From the NCBI GenBank assembly GCA_947471745.1, contig CANJKZ010000011.1, positions 992,001 through 1,056,000 of the forward strand: DNA of 64,000 nucleotides, written 5' to 3'. Every line of letters begins with the position of its first letter. Position 1 is the first letter of the stretch. Below, one piece after another: positions 50,197-60,933 of this stretch. Under the pieces are notes generated by a model that worked only from the letters and a program-made list of their open reading frames with translations, was not told the origin of the DNA and did no database searches. A program made the translations under genes and the position numbers. The stretch is from Closterium sp. Naga37s-1 (lineage: Eukaryota; Streptophyta; Zygnematophyceae; Desmidiales; Closteriaceae).

Positions 50197-51293
50197 TGTT
50201 AACGGGAGTGGAGTGTTGGCCCCGCCATCGCTTGGGCAACATCGATGACTTGGTCAGATGTACGGGAGAAGCAGGCAACCGTTCGCAGTGAAGAAGCTGC
50301 TCGACGGTCTTCGTCGAGCTGTAGGGGATCAGTGTGGTGTTGCCGTCGACCAGGAGTGCTCGACGGCCTTCTTCTGCGGGGCAGGTCGACGAGGTGGCTG
50401 TCGACCTGCACAGGACTGTCACGGGGCAGGATCCGTCGACCAGGGAGCTCGACAGCTGCAGCTGACTGGGCTGGGCGACGGGTGGGCCGTCGACCAGGAG
50501 AAGCACCTTCTCTTGCCAGGTACAAATGGTGGCTCTTACTCAGTAGATTATCTCCATGCCGACCACTACATCGTAGTCTTCAGATTCAAAAACCCCGCAG
50601 TTGACAGTGTTGGTCCAACCCTATGGTTTGCACTCGGCTTGTTGTCCATGTGCATGCATGCGTGTGTGCATGGAATGGTATGAGGGCATGAGATGACATA
50701 TATTTCATGCTTATATTAGTGTGTGAATGATGAGTCATGATGTCGAATGTGTGTGTCGAGTCTGCAGAGATAACTCTATCAATGGGAGCTAGTCTACGGG
50801 CTAGGCACGTGTGCGTACATGCGTGTGTGCATGGAGTGGTATGAGGGCATGAGATTATATATATTTCATGCTTACAATAGTGTATGTATGATGAGGCATG
50901 ATTTTGAATGTGTGTGTCGAGTCAATAGCGAGTTATCGCTAGTCGCGTGTCACATCGTCGTTTGCGTGTTGTGTGCGGTTTTCTATTTTGTCGTGTGTAG
51001 AACGATCGGCGTGTCGCAGGTGTGCACAGCAGACTTCCAAGAATTCAAGGAAGAATTTATATTGAAGAACCAGAGCCTTGGTTTCAAGATTCAAGTGATT
51101 TCGAAGCTCACCAAAAGGGTAAACTTCAAGATAGTGAGAATAGCTACATTGCAATGTGTAGTGTAACATTTCTCTTGGTGTAGGCTCTTGTGGAGGGTAG
51201 TTTCGAGACCCTTCATGGTTGGGGACAGTGTGGCACTGTTCCACATCACTGTAACTCGGCTCTTGGGGTTTGTAGAGGCTAGGAGTCATTCCC
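50197..51293 (+). other. T 3' LTR (right border unresolved) and direct repeat
   Basis: TGTTAACGGGAG at 50197 corresponds to TGTCAATAGGAG at 5552. The next 350 bp contain ggtcgacgaggt-type words. A direct repeat of about 117 bp lies at 50656-50768 and 50818-50927 (catgcgtgtgtgcatgg, then atatatttcatgctta). No gene is supported between 50600 and 51293. Confidence 0.45.
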
Positions 51294-51876
51294 TGTCAGA
51301 ATCCCAATCACTAGACCATTGGGATAAAAGGGCTTTTTTAAGTAGCGGGTCAGCGTGCGCCCATAACCCCCCAGGCGAACGCGCCTGTAACCCCACTAGG
51401 ATCAATCGGGCATCCACAATGCAGATCTACTGACACCCCCCCACACTGAAAGGCCCAAGACTGAGCACAGCGGCAACGACCTACATGTGCATACACCGGG
51501 ATTCGAACCCGAGACCACTCTGACACCATGTCAGAATCCCAGTCACTAGACCACTGGGATAAAGGGCTTGTTAAGTAGCGGGTCAGTGCGCCCATAACCC
51601 CCCAGGACAACGAGCCTGTAACCCTTCCCTAGGATCAATCGGGGATCACCAGTGGACCTCTGACACCCCCCCGCACTGGGATGCCTGAAGTGCACACACT
51701 GGGATTCAAACCCGAGACCTTTGCTCTGATACCATGTCAGAATCCCAATCACAAGACCACTGGGATAAAAGGGCTTTTTTAAGTAGCGGGTCAGAGTGCG
51801 CCCATAACCCCCCAGGCGAACGCGCCTGTAACCCCCCTAGGATCAATCGGGCATCCACAGTGCAGATCTAGTGACA
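51294..51876 (-). mobile_element. Tandem TRIM-like element with three LTRs
   Basis: LTRs at 51294-51435, 51529-51665 and 51735-51876 (142, 137, 142 bp) are separated by internal regions of only 93 and 69 bp. Each internal region has, on the minus strand, a PBS (TGGTGTCAGAG at 51518-51528; TGGTATCAGAGC at 51723-51734) at one end and a G-rich polypurine tract at the other (rc of cccccccacactg). TTCCC flanks the whole array at 51289-51293 and 51877-51881. No coding capacity. This is the layout of a terminal-repeat retrotransposon in miniature, in tandem form. Confidence 0.9.
51499..51553 (-). promoter_or_regulatory. tRNA-like pol III promoter across the TRIM LTR-PBS junction
   Basis: Minus strand: an A-box-like TGGTCTAGTGACTGG (51539-51553) at the LTR end and a perfect B box GGTTCGAATCC (51499-51509) in the internal region, 29 nt apart, the spacing of tRNA genes. 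Between them TCTGACA-TGG-TGTCAGA is a perfect hairpin formed by the LTR terminus and the PBS. A second copy spans 51700-51760 with GGTTTGAATCC. Confidence 0.6.
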
Positions 51877-51881
51877 TTCCC

Positions 51882-52168
51882 AACTAGCAACTCTTCCTAA
51901 TTTATGTTCTAAGACTATAGTGGCTGCCGTAGTGTCGTTCGTTCAAACCAACGCTGTGTCGTCAATACTTGATGAAATCGTGCGATCAAAATCGCCTTTT
52001 GTAGGCGACCTTACGACGCTCTAGATCCAATTTCAATTGGGTCATTTGAAGTCGTGACCAGAACGCTATGAATGTTTAAAGCTGCTGTTCAGAAATCTGA
52101 CAGTGCACTCTATCTTTCGTTTTAGGCACATTTAAGCCTATTGTTACTATAACAAGTGGTATAAGAGC
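51882..52168 (+). repeat. LTR end and PBS of copia element K
   Basis: AT-rich LTR (left border not found) ending ttactataaca at 52154, then ag and TGGTATAAGAGC (52157-52168), an initiator-Met-type PBS with one mismatch. The AACA-AG-PBS layout also fits the eroded junction of A at 6657. Confidence 0.6.
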
Positions 52169-52188
52169 CCCTTGGAGCAGTTTCGACA

Positions 52189-52411
52189 ATGGATGGACCT
52201 GAGCAAAGGGGTGGCAGAGGTGCTGGTGGCAGTGGAGAAGCCCAAGCTCAAGGCCATCCCCATGATCCCGCCATGTCTCCCATGCAACCAAGTGTTGGCC
52301 CACCTAGAGATAAGCCTAGGGTGATTGGGCTTGACAAGTTCAACGGCGACAACTTTGCTGAACGGTCCTTCAGAATGGAGAACGTATTCGACCACTATGA
52401 CCTGCTGGAGG
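52189..52411 (+). pseudogene. Element K copia gag N-terminus
   Basis: MDGPEQRGGRGAGGSGEAQA, then RVIGLDKFNGDNFAERSFRM and FDHYDLLEV, the UBN2 gag start (F.G.N...W region with Trp replaced by Ser). Same type as A gag. Broken at 52411 by the 5' LTR of element I; the other half is not in the window. Confidence 0.8.
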
Positions 52412-52554
52412 TGTTAAAATGTTGTATGGCTTATATTGTGTAGGCTATAGTGGAGTAGCCCATAAGGGGTACAACCCAATTATAGTTAGTACTTGTACCC
52501 AACTCTTTGCTAGTTCATTCATTCTCGTTCATGATTCTGATACGGTTTAAGAGC
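52412..52554 (+). repeat. 5' LTR and PBS of element I
   Basis: 131-bp LTR of the G family in plus orientation: TGTTAAAATG...ATTCTGATA, PBS CGGTTTAAGAGC (52543-52554) against TGGTTTCAGAGC of G. The element sits in K gag after ggagg (52407-52411); the partner duplication is outside the preserved part. Confidence 0.82.
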
Positions 52555-53660
52555 AGGTCCTCCGCTAGGACCGTTTTTCTTTCCTTGGGCCCACCACAGC
52601 GCTACCCCGCTAGCAGCCCTCTGCAGCCCTCGTGCTGCCCCTACTTCCTGTTGCGACCCGTAGGCCCCTAGGCCCCGGCCCGTCGCCCCTAGGCCCCGGC
52701 CCGTCGCCCCTAGGCCGGCCCGTCGCCACCGCTAGCCCGGCCCGACGCCCCTAGGCCCGTCGCCCCTAGGCATCGCCCGTCGACTCGTCGCCCCTACGCC
52801 GGCCCGTCGCCCCTAGCCCGGCCCGTAGGCCCGTCGCCCCTAACCCACGCGACCCGGCCCGCCGTGCGACCCCCTACGCCCGCGTTTGACGCCGCCCCTA
52901 GCCCGGCCCGTAGGCCCGTCGCCCCTAGCCTGGCCCGTCGCCCCTAACCCACGCGACCCGGCCCGCCGCGTGACCCCCTACGCCCGCGACTCACGCCGCC
53001 CCTAGCCCGGCCCGTAGGCCCGTCGCCCCTAGCCCAGCCCGTCGCCCCTCACCCACGCGACCCGGCCCGCCACGCGACGCCCCTAGCCCCGTGCTAGTCG
53101 CCCCTAGCCCCGGCCCGTCGCCTGACCTCCCTACGCCCCGGCCCGTCGCCACTCGCCCCTAGGCCCGTGCCCCTAGGCCCATCGCCCCTAGGCGACCCGT
53201 CGCCCATAGGCCCCGCGGCCCGTCGACCCTAGGTCCCCGGCCCGTCGCCCCTAGGCCCCGCGGCCCGTCACCCCTTGGCCCCGCGGCCCGTCGCCCTTTG
53301 GCCCCGTGGCCCGTCGCTCCTTGGCCCCCCCGGCCCGTCGCCCTTAGGCCCCCGGCCAGACGCTCGTAGGCCCCCGACCCGTTGCTCTTGGCCCCATGGC
53401 CCGTCGCCCCTAGGCCCCCGGCCCGTCGCCCCTAGGCCCCACGGCCCGCCGCCCTTAGGCCCCCGGCCCGTCGCTCCTGGCCCCTCGGCCCGTTGTTCCT
53501 AGCCCCGCGGCCCGTCCCCCCTAGCCCCTGGCCCCGCGGCCCATCACCCCTAGGCACCGGCCCGTCGCCCCTATGCCCTCTAGCCGCCCCTCCTGCAGCC
53601 TGCATCCTACCCTATTCCTCGCACTGCCCCACCTCTGCCCGCCCTGCGTGCTGCGCCAAT
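52555..53660 (+). repeat. Element I leader, tandem repeats
   Basis: Repeats of about 12-20 bp built on cggcccgtcgcccctaggcc throughout, ending about 53590. It occupies the place of the leaders of B, G and J but has its own repeat unit (J's, ggggcctaggggccgag, is similar on the opposite strand). Confidence 0.82.
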
Positions 53661-54369
53661 ATGGCTTCTCTCCGCGTGCTAACGTTTGATCATGAGGGAC
53701 ACCCCCTGCAGTTCGACACGTGGCTCAACGACCTGCAACTGTACCTGCTAAGCGACTCTAGGGACAGTGTTTCGTTGTTTGACCACACGTCTCGCGCCGC
53801 TCCTGCCCCTCCCGCCACAGCTTACAGTGCGACCCGTTCCCAGTGGCTGACTCGCGACACTGCAGTCCGCTTAGCCATTCGCAACCACCTCCCGTTGGCC
53901 AAATGCGCTCACTTCGGACAGCACAGGACAGCGCAGACACTGTACGACGCTGTAGTTGCTCGCTACTCCTCGCCTGCCACTGCTGCTCTAGGTCGCCTCC
54001 TCCTGCCCTACCTGTTCCCCGAGCTGTCCACCTTTGCCACAGTCGAGGACCTGGTTTCCCACCTTCGCGCTAGCGACGCTTGCTACCGCGCTGCCGCCCC
54101 CGCTGAGTTCCTTGACACAAACCAGCCCCCGATGTTCATCACTCTCTGCTTTATAGTCACCCGCCTCCCTGACTCTCTGCGCTCTGTCAGGGACCACTTC
54201 CTCTCCCTTGACCCCACCTCCCTCACTGTTGACCTCCTCGAGCAGCACCTCCTTGCAGCTGAGACTAGTGTAGTAGCAGTAGGTGCTGCTCATGGCACTC
54301 CGTGCACGCCCTTCTTTGACGGGTGCTCCCCCTCCCCCCTTGCCCCCTCCCACGCCTCTGGAGCTGTAG
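53661..54369 (+). pseudogene. Element I gag
   Basis: ATG 53661: MASLRVLTFDHEGHPLQFDT, SQWLTRDTAVRLAIRNHLPL, LYDAVVARYSSPATAALGRL, PPMFITLCFIVTRLPDSLRS, LDPTSLTVDLLEQHLLAAET. After FFDGCSPSPLAPSHAS the frame runs into a different one at about 54368: the poly-Gly tract and Cys/His motif present in B, F, G and J are deleted. Confidence 0.85.
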
Positions 54370-55164
54370 ATGTCCTTAGACTATGATGCTATTCTTTCTA
54401 CTATGTATGCTAGTGCTGAGGGTGACTGTTACAAGTGTGTGTCGCCTGACCCAGGTATAGAGGCTGCTGCTCTAGGTGCTGGTGAGTCTTTTCTCCCTGG
54501 TACTGCGCCTGCTGAGGCCTTGCACACCTTCACGCTGGACTCACGTGCCTCATGCTGTTTCTTTCGTAACAGCACCACCCTCACTCCTCTCCCTGCACTT
54601 GTCCCGGTCAGACTGGCTGACCCCTCCAGGGGCCCGGTCGTTGCCCATTCCTCCACTGTCCTCTCCTGTCCGGCGCTTCCGTCCGGCTCACTGTCAGGTC
54701 TTCACCTCCCCTCGTTCTCTACGAACTTGGTGAGTACCGCTGCTCACCAGGACGCGATGGTCACTACCACCACTCATGGGGGTCAGCGTGTGTCGATCTG
54801 CACGTGTACACGGACAGGTCGGCACCTGGCCACGTTCACTCGTCGTCCAGGGTCGAGACTGTACACACTGGCTACCGAGCCTCCTCAGGTAGCTGCGTCT
54901 GCTCAGGTGTCCGCGTCAGGTCAGGTAGCACCCCCTTGCTCGTGTCGCCTCCTGTCGCACCAGACTCTTCTGTGGCACGATCGCCTTAGTCACCCCTCCC
55001 TGCCACGCCTTCGTGGCATGCACTCCTGCCTCCTTGTCTCTGGTCTTCCCAGGACTCTGCCTCCCCTACCGCCCTCGCCTGCTCCGCCCTGCCCTCCTTG
55101 CGTCGAGGGGAGGCAGCGCGCCGCTCCTCACTCCTCGTTTCCCCCGACGACTGCTCCCCTGTAG
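54370..55164 (+). pseudogene. Element I protease and pre-integrase
   Basis: LDYDAILSTMYASAEGDCYK, protease FTLDSRASCCFFRNSTTLTP (DSRA in place of DSGA, an active-site change), then CTCTRTGRHLATFTRRPGSR, LLWHDRLSHPSLPRLRGMHS (zinc region with HDRLSH, Gly to Ser) and CPPCVEGRQRAAPHSS, stopping at TAG 55162-55164 just before the integrase core. Confidence 0.83.
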
Positions 55165-57349
55165 AATCTCCACATGGACGTGTGGGGCCCAGCCCGTGTC
55201 AGTGGACAGGGCCGCGAGCGCTACTTTCTACTGGTCGTTGACGACTACACGCGGTACACCACGGTCTTCCCCTTGCGCAGCAAGGGTCAGGTCGTTGATG
55301 TCTTGATCCCTTGGATCCGTGCAGTACGTCTCCAGATCCGCGAGCGGTTCCACCAGGAACTTCCTGTCCTACGTCTGCACTCTGACCGAGATGGTGAGTT
55401 CTCCCCCGACCTCTTGCGAGAATTTTGTCGTGGGGAGGGCATTCTCCAGTCGTTCACGCTTCCGGACTCCCCTTAGCACAATGGGATTGCTGAGCGCCAC
55501 ATTGGCTTAGTCATGGAGGTCGCTCGTACCTCCATGATCCATTCGATTGTTCCCCATTTTCTGTGGCCGTTTGCGGTCCGGTGTGCTGCGCAACAGCTCA
55601 CCTCTGGCCCCGTGTCTCCTTGCCGGAGAACTCGCCAACACTGCGTTGGACGGGGGAGGTTGGCGATGCGTCGGTGTTCCGGGTCTGGGGCTCTCGTGCC
55701 TTTGTTCGCGATACGTCCACGGACAAGCTCTCCGCTCGTGCTATCCCCTGCGTCTTCCTTGGCTTTCCCCATGACGCGCCTAGCTTGCAGTTTTACCACC
55801 CCACCTCGCGCCGTGTCTTTCCCACTCAGGACGTCCCGTTTGACGAGCCGGTTCCCTTTTACCATCTCTTCCCCTACCGCTCTGCTCCTCCTCCACCCTT
55901 GCCGCTCTTCCTTGCTCCAGGTCCCCCTCCGGTAGACCCCCTCCCCCCCCAGGGTCCTGCTCCCTCAGGTGTGTCTCAGGTAGACCCTCTCCCTAATACT
56001 GCGCCTGTTAAGGTAGCTGTCGGCTCATGTGCTGCTCGAGGTGCTGCGTCCGGGGGTGCTGCGTCTGGGGGTGCGGAGCCAAGGATTGCGGAGTCTGAGG
56101 GTGCTGGGTCTGGGGGTGCTGAGCTTGAGGGTGAGGAGCCTGGGGGTGCTAAGCCTGAGGGTGTTGAGCCTTGGGGTGCTGAGTTGGAGGGTGCGGAGTC
56201 TGGGGGAGCCTTGGTGTGCTGCTTCGTCTGGAGGTCCTGCTGGTGCTTCACCGAGACTGTCTCCCCGGCCGAAGCCTCTCACCCCGCAGCGGCTGCGTGA
56301 GTGGCTTGTTCGGAGTGCACGCCTTCGAAGTGGAGCGACCGGAGCTGGAGCCGCTGGAGGTGGAGGTGCTGGAGTTACTGCTGGAGCTGGTGGTACTGGA
56401 GGTACTATGGCTGCTGGTCCTAGAGGTGCTCGTACCAGGGGTACTGGAGCTGCCGGGACTAGTGGTGTTGGGGGCGCTGGAGCTGGAGACCCTACGGAGC
56501 CTGGAGCTGCTGGAGCTGGAGGCTCTGGCGCTGGTGGCGCTGGAGGTGGAGGAGCTGGAGCTGGTGCCACTCGCGCTGGAGGCACTGGAGCTGGAGGAGC
56601 TAGAGTTGGAGGCACTGGCGCGGGAGGCGCTGGAGCTGGTGGCACTTACGCTGGAGGCGCTGGAGCTGGAGGAGCTGGAGATGGAGGCATTGGCGCGGGA
56701 GGCGCTGGAGCTGCAGGAGCTAGAGCTGTTGATCGTGGAGGCACTGTGCGGCCGAGACCGTACTTCGTTCCCCTGCTTCAGCAGGTTCTTGTTGTCCCGT
56801 CTTCTACTAGCCTTACTCCTCCCCTCCTGTGTCCACCGCCTGACCAGTCGCTGTTGCCGTTACTGTCAGCCTCCCCACTGCCTGCTCCCTCTCCTTACAC
56901 TGAGTAGTCTAGCGGTCTTACAGAGGGTTGTGAGCCTGCGCCTCGTCCTGCCTCCTCTGTTTGCACTGCTCGTCCCGTTCCTCGTTTGCGTCCTCCTTCT
57001 GTCCCGGCACGCACACTATGACACTCCGTCCTTCCTTTGTTTCACTGCGTGTTCCTCTGCCTGCTACTCCTGAGTCCTCTCTTCCTGAGGTCCCTGACCC
57101 TGAGTCTGACCGCGCTCGTCTCCTCGCCACTGCTGTCACTGACCCTTCTTTTGAGTCTGCTGCTGTGTCTGCCCTCATTGCTGAGCTGCTTGACTTTGCT
57201 GCTGCCTCTCGTCTAGACTACGCTACTGCTCTTGTTGCTGAGTCTGAGTCTGCCAGTCCTCCGTCCGTCGGGGGTGAGTGTGCTCTTGGCACGGACGTCC
57301 TTGAGGACAGGCAGGAGGACTTGCAGCTGCTGTACCTCGTTTCGCTTCC
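55165..57349 (+). pseudogene. Element I integrase and linker
   Basis: LHMDVWGPARVSGQGRERYF, LRLHSDRDGEFSPDLLREF (second Asp kept, Gly to Asp beside it), then a TAG at 55474-55476 replacing the first Gln of SPQQNGIAERHIG. A frameshift near 55600 follows, then DTSTDKLSARAIPCVFLGFP and QDVPFDEPVPFYHLFPYR. The linker is Gly/Ala-rich (56030-56750) with stops, and the block VGGECALGTDVLEDRQEDL comes at 57270-57330. Confidence 0.82.
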
Positions 57350-58068
57350 ATGCTGCTTGCCCCTGAGGGAGACCCGGATGCACCAGACATCCCGACCCCG
57401 CGCTCTTACGCAGAGGCGATTACGGGTCCTTACTCCTCTCAGTGGAAGGCAGCCATGGATGCCGAGATGGCATCCTGGAAGTCCACAGGCACCTATGTTG
57501 ATGAGGTTCCCCCACCTGGGGCGAACATAGTCGATGGCATGTGGAATTTCAAGGTGAAGCGGCCGCCGGGTTCTCCGCCTGCCTTCAAGGCGTGTTACGT
57601 TGCTCGAGGCTTCAGCCAGCGACAGGGGGTCCACTACTTTCAGACCTTCTCTCCCACCCCGAAGATGACCACTCTTCGGGTGTTGCTGCACGTCGCTGCT
57701 CAGCGTGACTACGAGTTGCACCCTATGGACTTCAGTAAAGCTTTCTTGCAGGGCAGCCTGCACGAGGAGATCTGGCTGCGCCGCCCACCTGGCTTCACTG
57801 GGTTGTTTCCTGCAGGTACCCAGTGGAGCCTCCGGTGGGCAGTCTGCGGTCTTCGCCAGGCGCCTCGCGAGTGGCACGACACACTAAAGACTACACTTGC
57901 GGCTTTGGGTTTGCTCCTTCTATTGCTGACCCGTCGCTGTTTCTACGCACCGACACCTCGCTGCCGCCGTTCTACGTCCTCGTCTACGTCGTCGACCTCG
58001 TCTTTGCCACTGCTGAGACCCTGGCACTGACCCTTGTGAAGTCGGAGCTGCAGAAGAGACACACCTGA
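57350..58068 (+). pseudogene. Element I reverse transcriptase, truncated
   Basis: LLAPEGDPDAPDIPTPRSYA, MASWKSTGTYVDEVPPPGAN, FFQ replaced by YFQTFSPTPKMTTLRV, YELHPMDFSKAFLQGSLHEE (first Asp), WAVCGLRQAPREWHDTLKTT, then a frame change near 57905 and FYVLVYVVDLVFATAETLAL, in which the catalytic YVDD is YVVD. Ends KSELQKRHT with a TGA at 58066-58068, exactly where inverted element J begins. No RNase H or 3' LTR. Confidence 0.87.
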
Positions 58069-59714
58069 GGGTGCAACTCGTAGTCACGCTGAGCAGCGAC
58101 GTGCAGCAACACACGAAGAGTAGTCATCTTCGGAGTGGGGGAGAAGTTCTGGAAGTAGTCAACTCCCTGTCGCTGACTGAAGCCTGGAGCAACGTAACGC
58201 GCCTTGAAGGCAGGCGGAGAACCTGGCAGCCGCTTCACCCTGAAAATCCACATGCCATCGACTATCTTCGCCCCAGGTTGGGGAACCTCGTCGACGTAGG
58301 TGCCTGTGGACTTCCACGATGCCATCTCGGCATCCATGGCTGCATGCCACTGAGAGGAGTAAGGACCCGTAATCGCCTCTGCGTAAGAGCGCGGGGTCGG
58401 GATGTCTGGTGCATCCGGGTCTCCCTCAGGGGCAAGCAGCATGGAAGCGAAACGAGGTACAGCAGTTGCAAGACACTCAAAGTCCTCTTGCCTGTCCTCA
58501 AGGACGTCCGTGCCAAGAGCACTCTCACCCCCGACAGACGGAGGACTGGCAGACATAGACTCAGCAACAAGAGCAGTGGCGTAGTCGAGACGGCAGGCAG
58601 CAAGCAAAGTCAAGCAGCTCAGCAACGAGAGCAGACGCAACAGCAGACTCAAAGGAAGGGTCAGTGACAGCAGTGGCGAGGAGACGAGAGACAGTGGGAC
58701 TGGCAACACGAGCGCAGTCAGACGCAGGGTCAGGGACCTCGAGAAGAGAGGACTCAGGAGGAGCAGGTAGAGGAATACGCAGTGGAACAGAGGAAGGACG
58801 GAGTGCCATAGTGTGTGTGTCGGGGACAGGAGGAGGACGCAAATGAGGATCGCGACGAGCAGTGCGAACAGGCGAGAAAGGATGAGACGCAGGCTCACGA
58901 CGCTCTGTAAGACCGCTGGACTGCTCAGTGTAAGGAGAGGGAGCAGGTAGTGGCGAGGCTGGCTGTAACGGCGGCTGCGATTGGTCAGGCGGTGGACACA
59001 GGAAGGGAGGAGGAAGACCAGTAGAAGACGGAACACCAAGAACCTGCTTAAGCAGGGGAACGAAGTACGGGCGCGGCCGCACAGTGCCTCGAGCACCTCC
59101 AGCGCAGGGTCAACAGCTCCAGCTCCTGCAGCTCCAACGCCTCCGATGCCAGTGCCTCCAACTCCAGCTCCGGCAGCTCTAGCGCCTCCTGCGCCAGGGC
59201 CTCCAGCTCCAGCTCCTCCAGCTCCAGCACCTCCAGCGCCAGCTGCTCCAGGCTTTGTAGGGTCTCCATTTCCAGCGCACCCAACACCACTAGTCTCGGC
59301 AGCTCCAGCACCACTGGTATGAGCACCTCCAGGACCAGTAGCCGCAGAACCTCCAGTACCGCCAGCTCCAGTGTCTCCAGCGCCTCCAGCTCCGAGAGCT
59401 CCACTCCAACGGTGTGCGCGCCAAACAAGCCACTCACGCAGCTGCTGCGAGGACAGGCGCGGCGAAGCACCAGCACGACCTCCAGACGAAGCAGCACCCC
59501 GAGGCGCAGCACCCCCAGACTCCGAACCCTCCGACTCAGTACCCCCTGGCTCAACACCCTCAGGCTTAGCACCCCCAGGCTCAGCACCCCCTGACCCAGC
59601 ACCCTCAGACCCCGCACCCCTCGGCTCCACACCCCCAGACGCAGCACCCCCAGACGCAGCACCCCCAGACGCAGCACATGGAGCAGCACCTGAGCCGACA
59701 GCTACCTGAGTCAC
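58069..59714 (-). pseudogene. Element J RT N-terminus and linker
   Basis: Minus strand from 59714: Gly/Ala/Ser linker with repeats, DYATALVAESMSASPPSVGG, ALGTDVLEDRQEDFECLATA, MASWKSTGTYVDEVPQPGAK, FFQ as YFQNFSPTPKMTTLRVLLHV, AAQRDYELHP, then the junction with I at about 58073. The RT catalytic blocks and RNase H are absent. The tail after the junction is antisense I sequence, not J. Confidence 0.83.
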
Positions 59715-60933
59715 ACCCGAGGGAGCAGGACTCTGGGGCAGGAGGGGGTCTACCGGAAGTGGAGCGGGAGCAAGGAAGAGCGGCGGGGGTGAGGGAGGGG
59801 CAGAGCGGTAGGGTTAGAGACGGTAGAAGGGAACCGACTCGTTGAACATGACGTCCTGAGACGGGGGGACATGGCGCGAGGTGGGGTGGTAAAACTGCCA
59901 GCCAAGGGCGTCAGGGACAAAGCCAAGGAAGACGCAGGGAATGGCGTAGGTGGAGAGCTTGTCCGCGGACGTATCGCGAACAAAGGCACGAGAACCCCAG
60001 ACCCGGAACACCGACGTATCACCAACCTTCCCAACGCAGTGTGGGTGAGGTCTCCGGCAAGGAGACACGAGGACAGAGGTTGAGCTGATGCGCAGCGTAC
60101 CGGACCGCAAATAGCCACAGAAAATGGGGAGCGGCCGCATGGATCATGGAGGTACGAGCGACCTCCATGACTAAGCCAATGCGGCGCTCAGCAATCCCAT
60201 TTTGCTGAGGGGATTCCGGAAGCATGAACGACCGGAGAATGCCCTCCCCACGACAAAAGTCTCGCAAGAGGTCGGAGGAGAATTCACCACCTCTGTCAGA
60301 GTGCAGACGCAGGACAGGAAGGTCCGTACCGAAGCGCTCGCGGAGCTGGAGATGGAATGTGCGGATCCAAGGGATCAAGACATCAACGACCTCACCCTTG
60401 CTGTGCAAGGGGAAGACCGTGGTGTACCGCATGTAGTCGTCAACGACCAGCAGAAAGTAGCGCTCGCGGCACTGTCCACTGATGTGGGCTGGGCCCCACA
60501 CGTCCATTGGGAGAGTCTGCAGGGGAGCAGTCGTCAGGGGAAACGAGGAGGAGTGAGGAGCGGCGCACTACCGCCCCTCGACGCAAGGAAGGAAGGGCAG
60601 GGCAGGCCAGGGCGGGAGGGGAGGCAGAGATCTGGGTAGACCAGAGACGAGAAACCGGGAGTGCATGCCACGAAGGCGTGGCACGGAGGGGTGACCCAGG
60701 CGGTGGTGCCACAGAAGAGTTTGGTGCGACAGGAGGCAACACGAGCAAGACTCGGCTACCTGACCTTACGCGGACACCTGAGCAGACGCAGCGACCTGAG
60801 GAGGCTCGGTAGCCAGCGTGTACAGACTGGACCCTGGTCGACGAGTGAACGTAGCTAGGTGACGCCCCGTCCGTGTGCACGTGCAGATCGACACACGCTG
60901 ACCCCCAGGAGTGGTGGTAGTGACCATCGCATC
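59715..60933 (-). pseudogene. Element J integrase, frameshifted
   Basis: 60019-60507: MDVWGPAHISGQCRERYFLL, LRLHSDRGGEFSSDLLRDF, ESPQQNGIAERRIGLVMEVA; a short deletion and shift at about 60030 (TLRWEGW), then DTSADKLSTYAIPCVFLGFV and QDVMFNESVPFYRL in 59814-60140. The zinc region is in another frame at about 60600-60700. Catalytic Asp, Asp and Glu are present. Breaks at about 60030, 60510 and 60930. Confidence 0.82.

Noticed and set aside
51490-51560. A functional tRNA gene
   Set aside because: The acceptor stem is not formed convincingly and the segment spans an LTR-PBS junction that is repeated in the array, so it is called tRNA-like only.
51294-51876. A tandem satellite or SINE array
   Set aside because: The units end in TG...CA with PBS and polypurine tract at each internal border and the whole array has one 5-bp duplication, which fits an LTR element better.
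53275-53502. Pro/Arg-rich frame upstream of I gag
   Set aside because: It is a leader-repeat artefact; the gag start at 53661 matches the family start and is independent of it.
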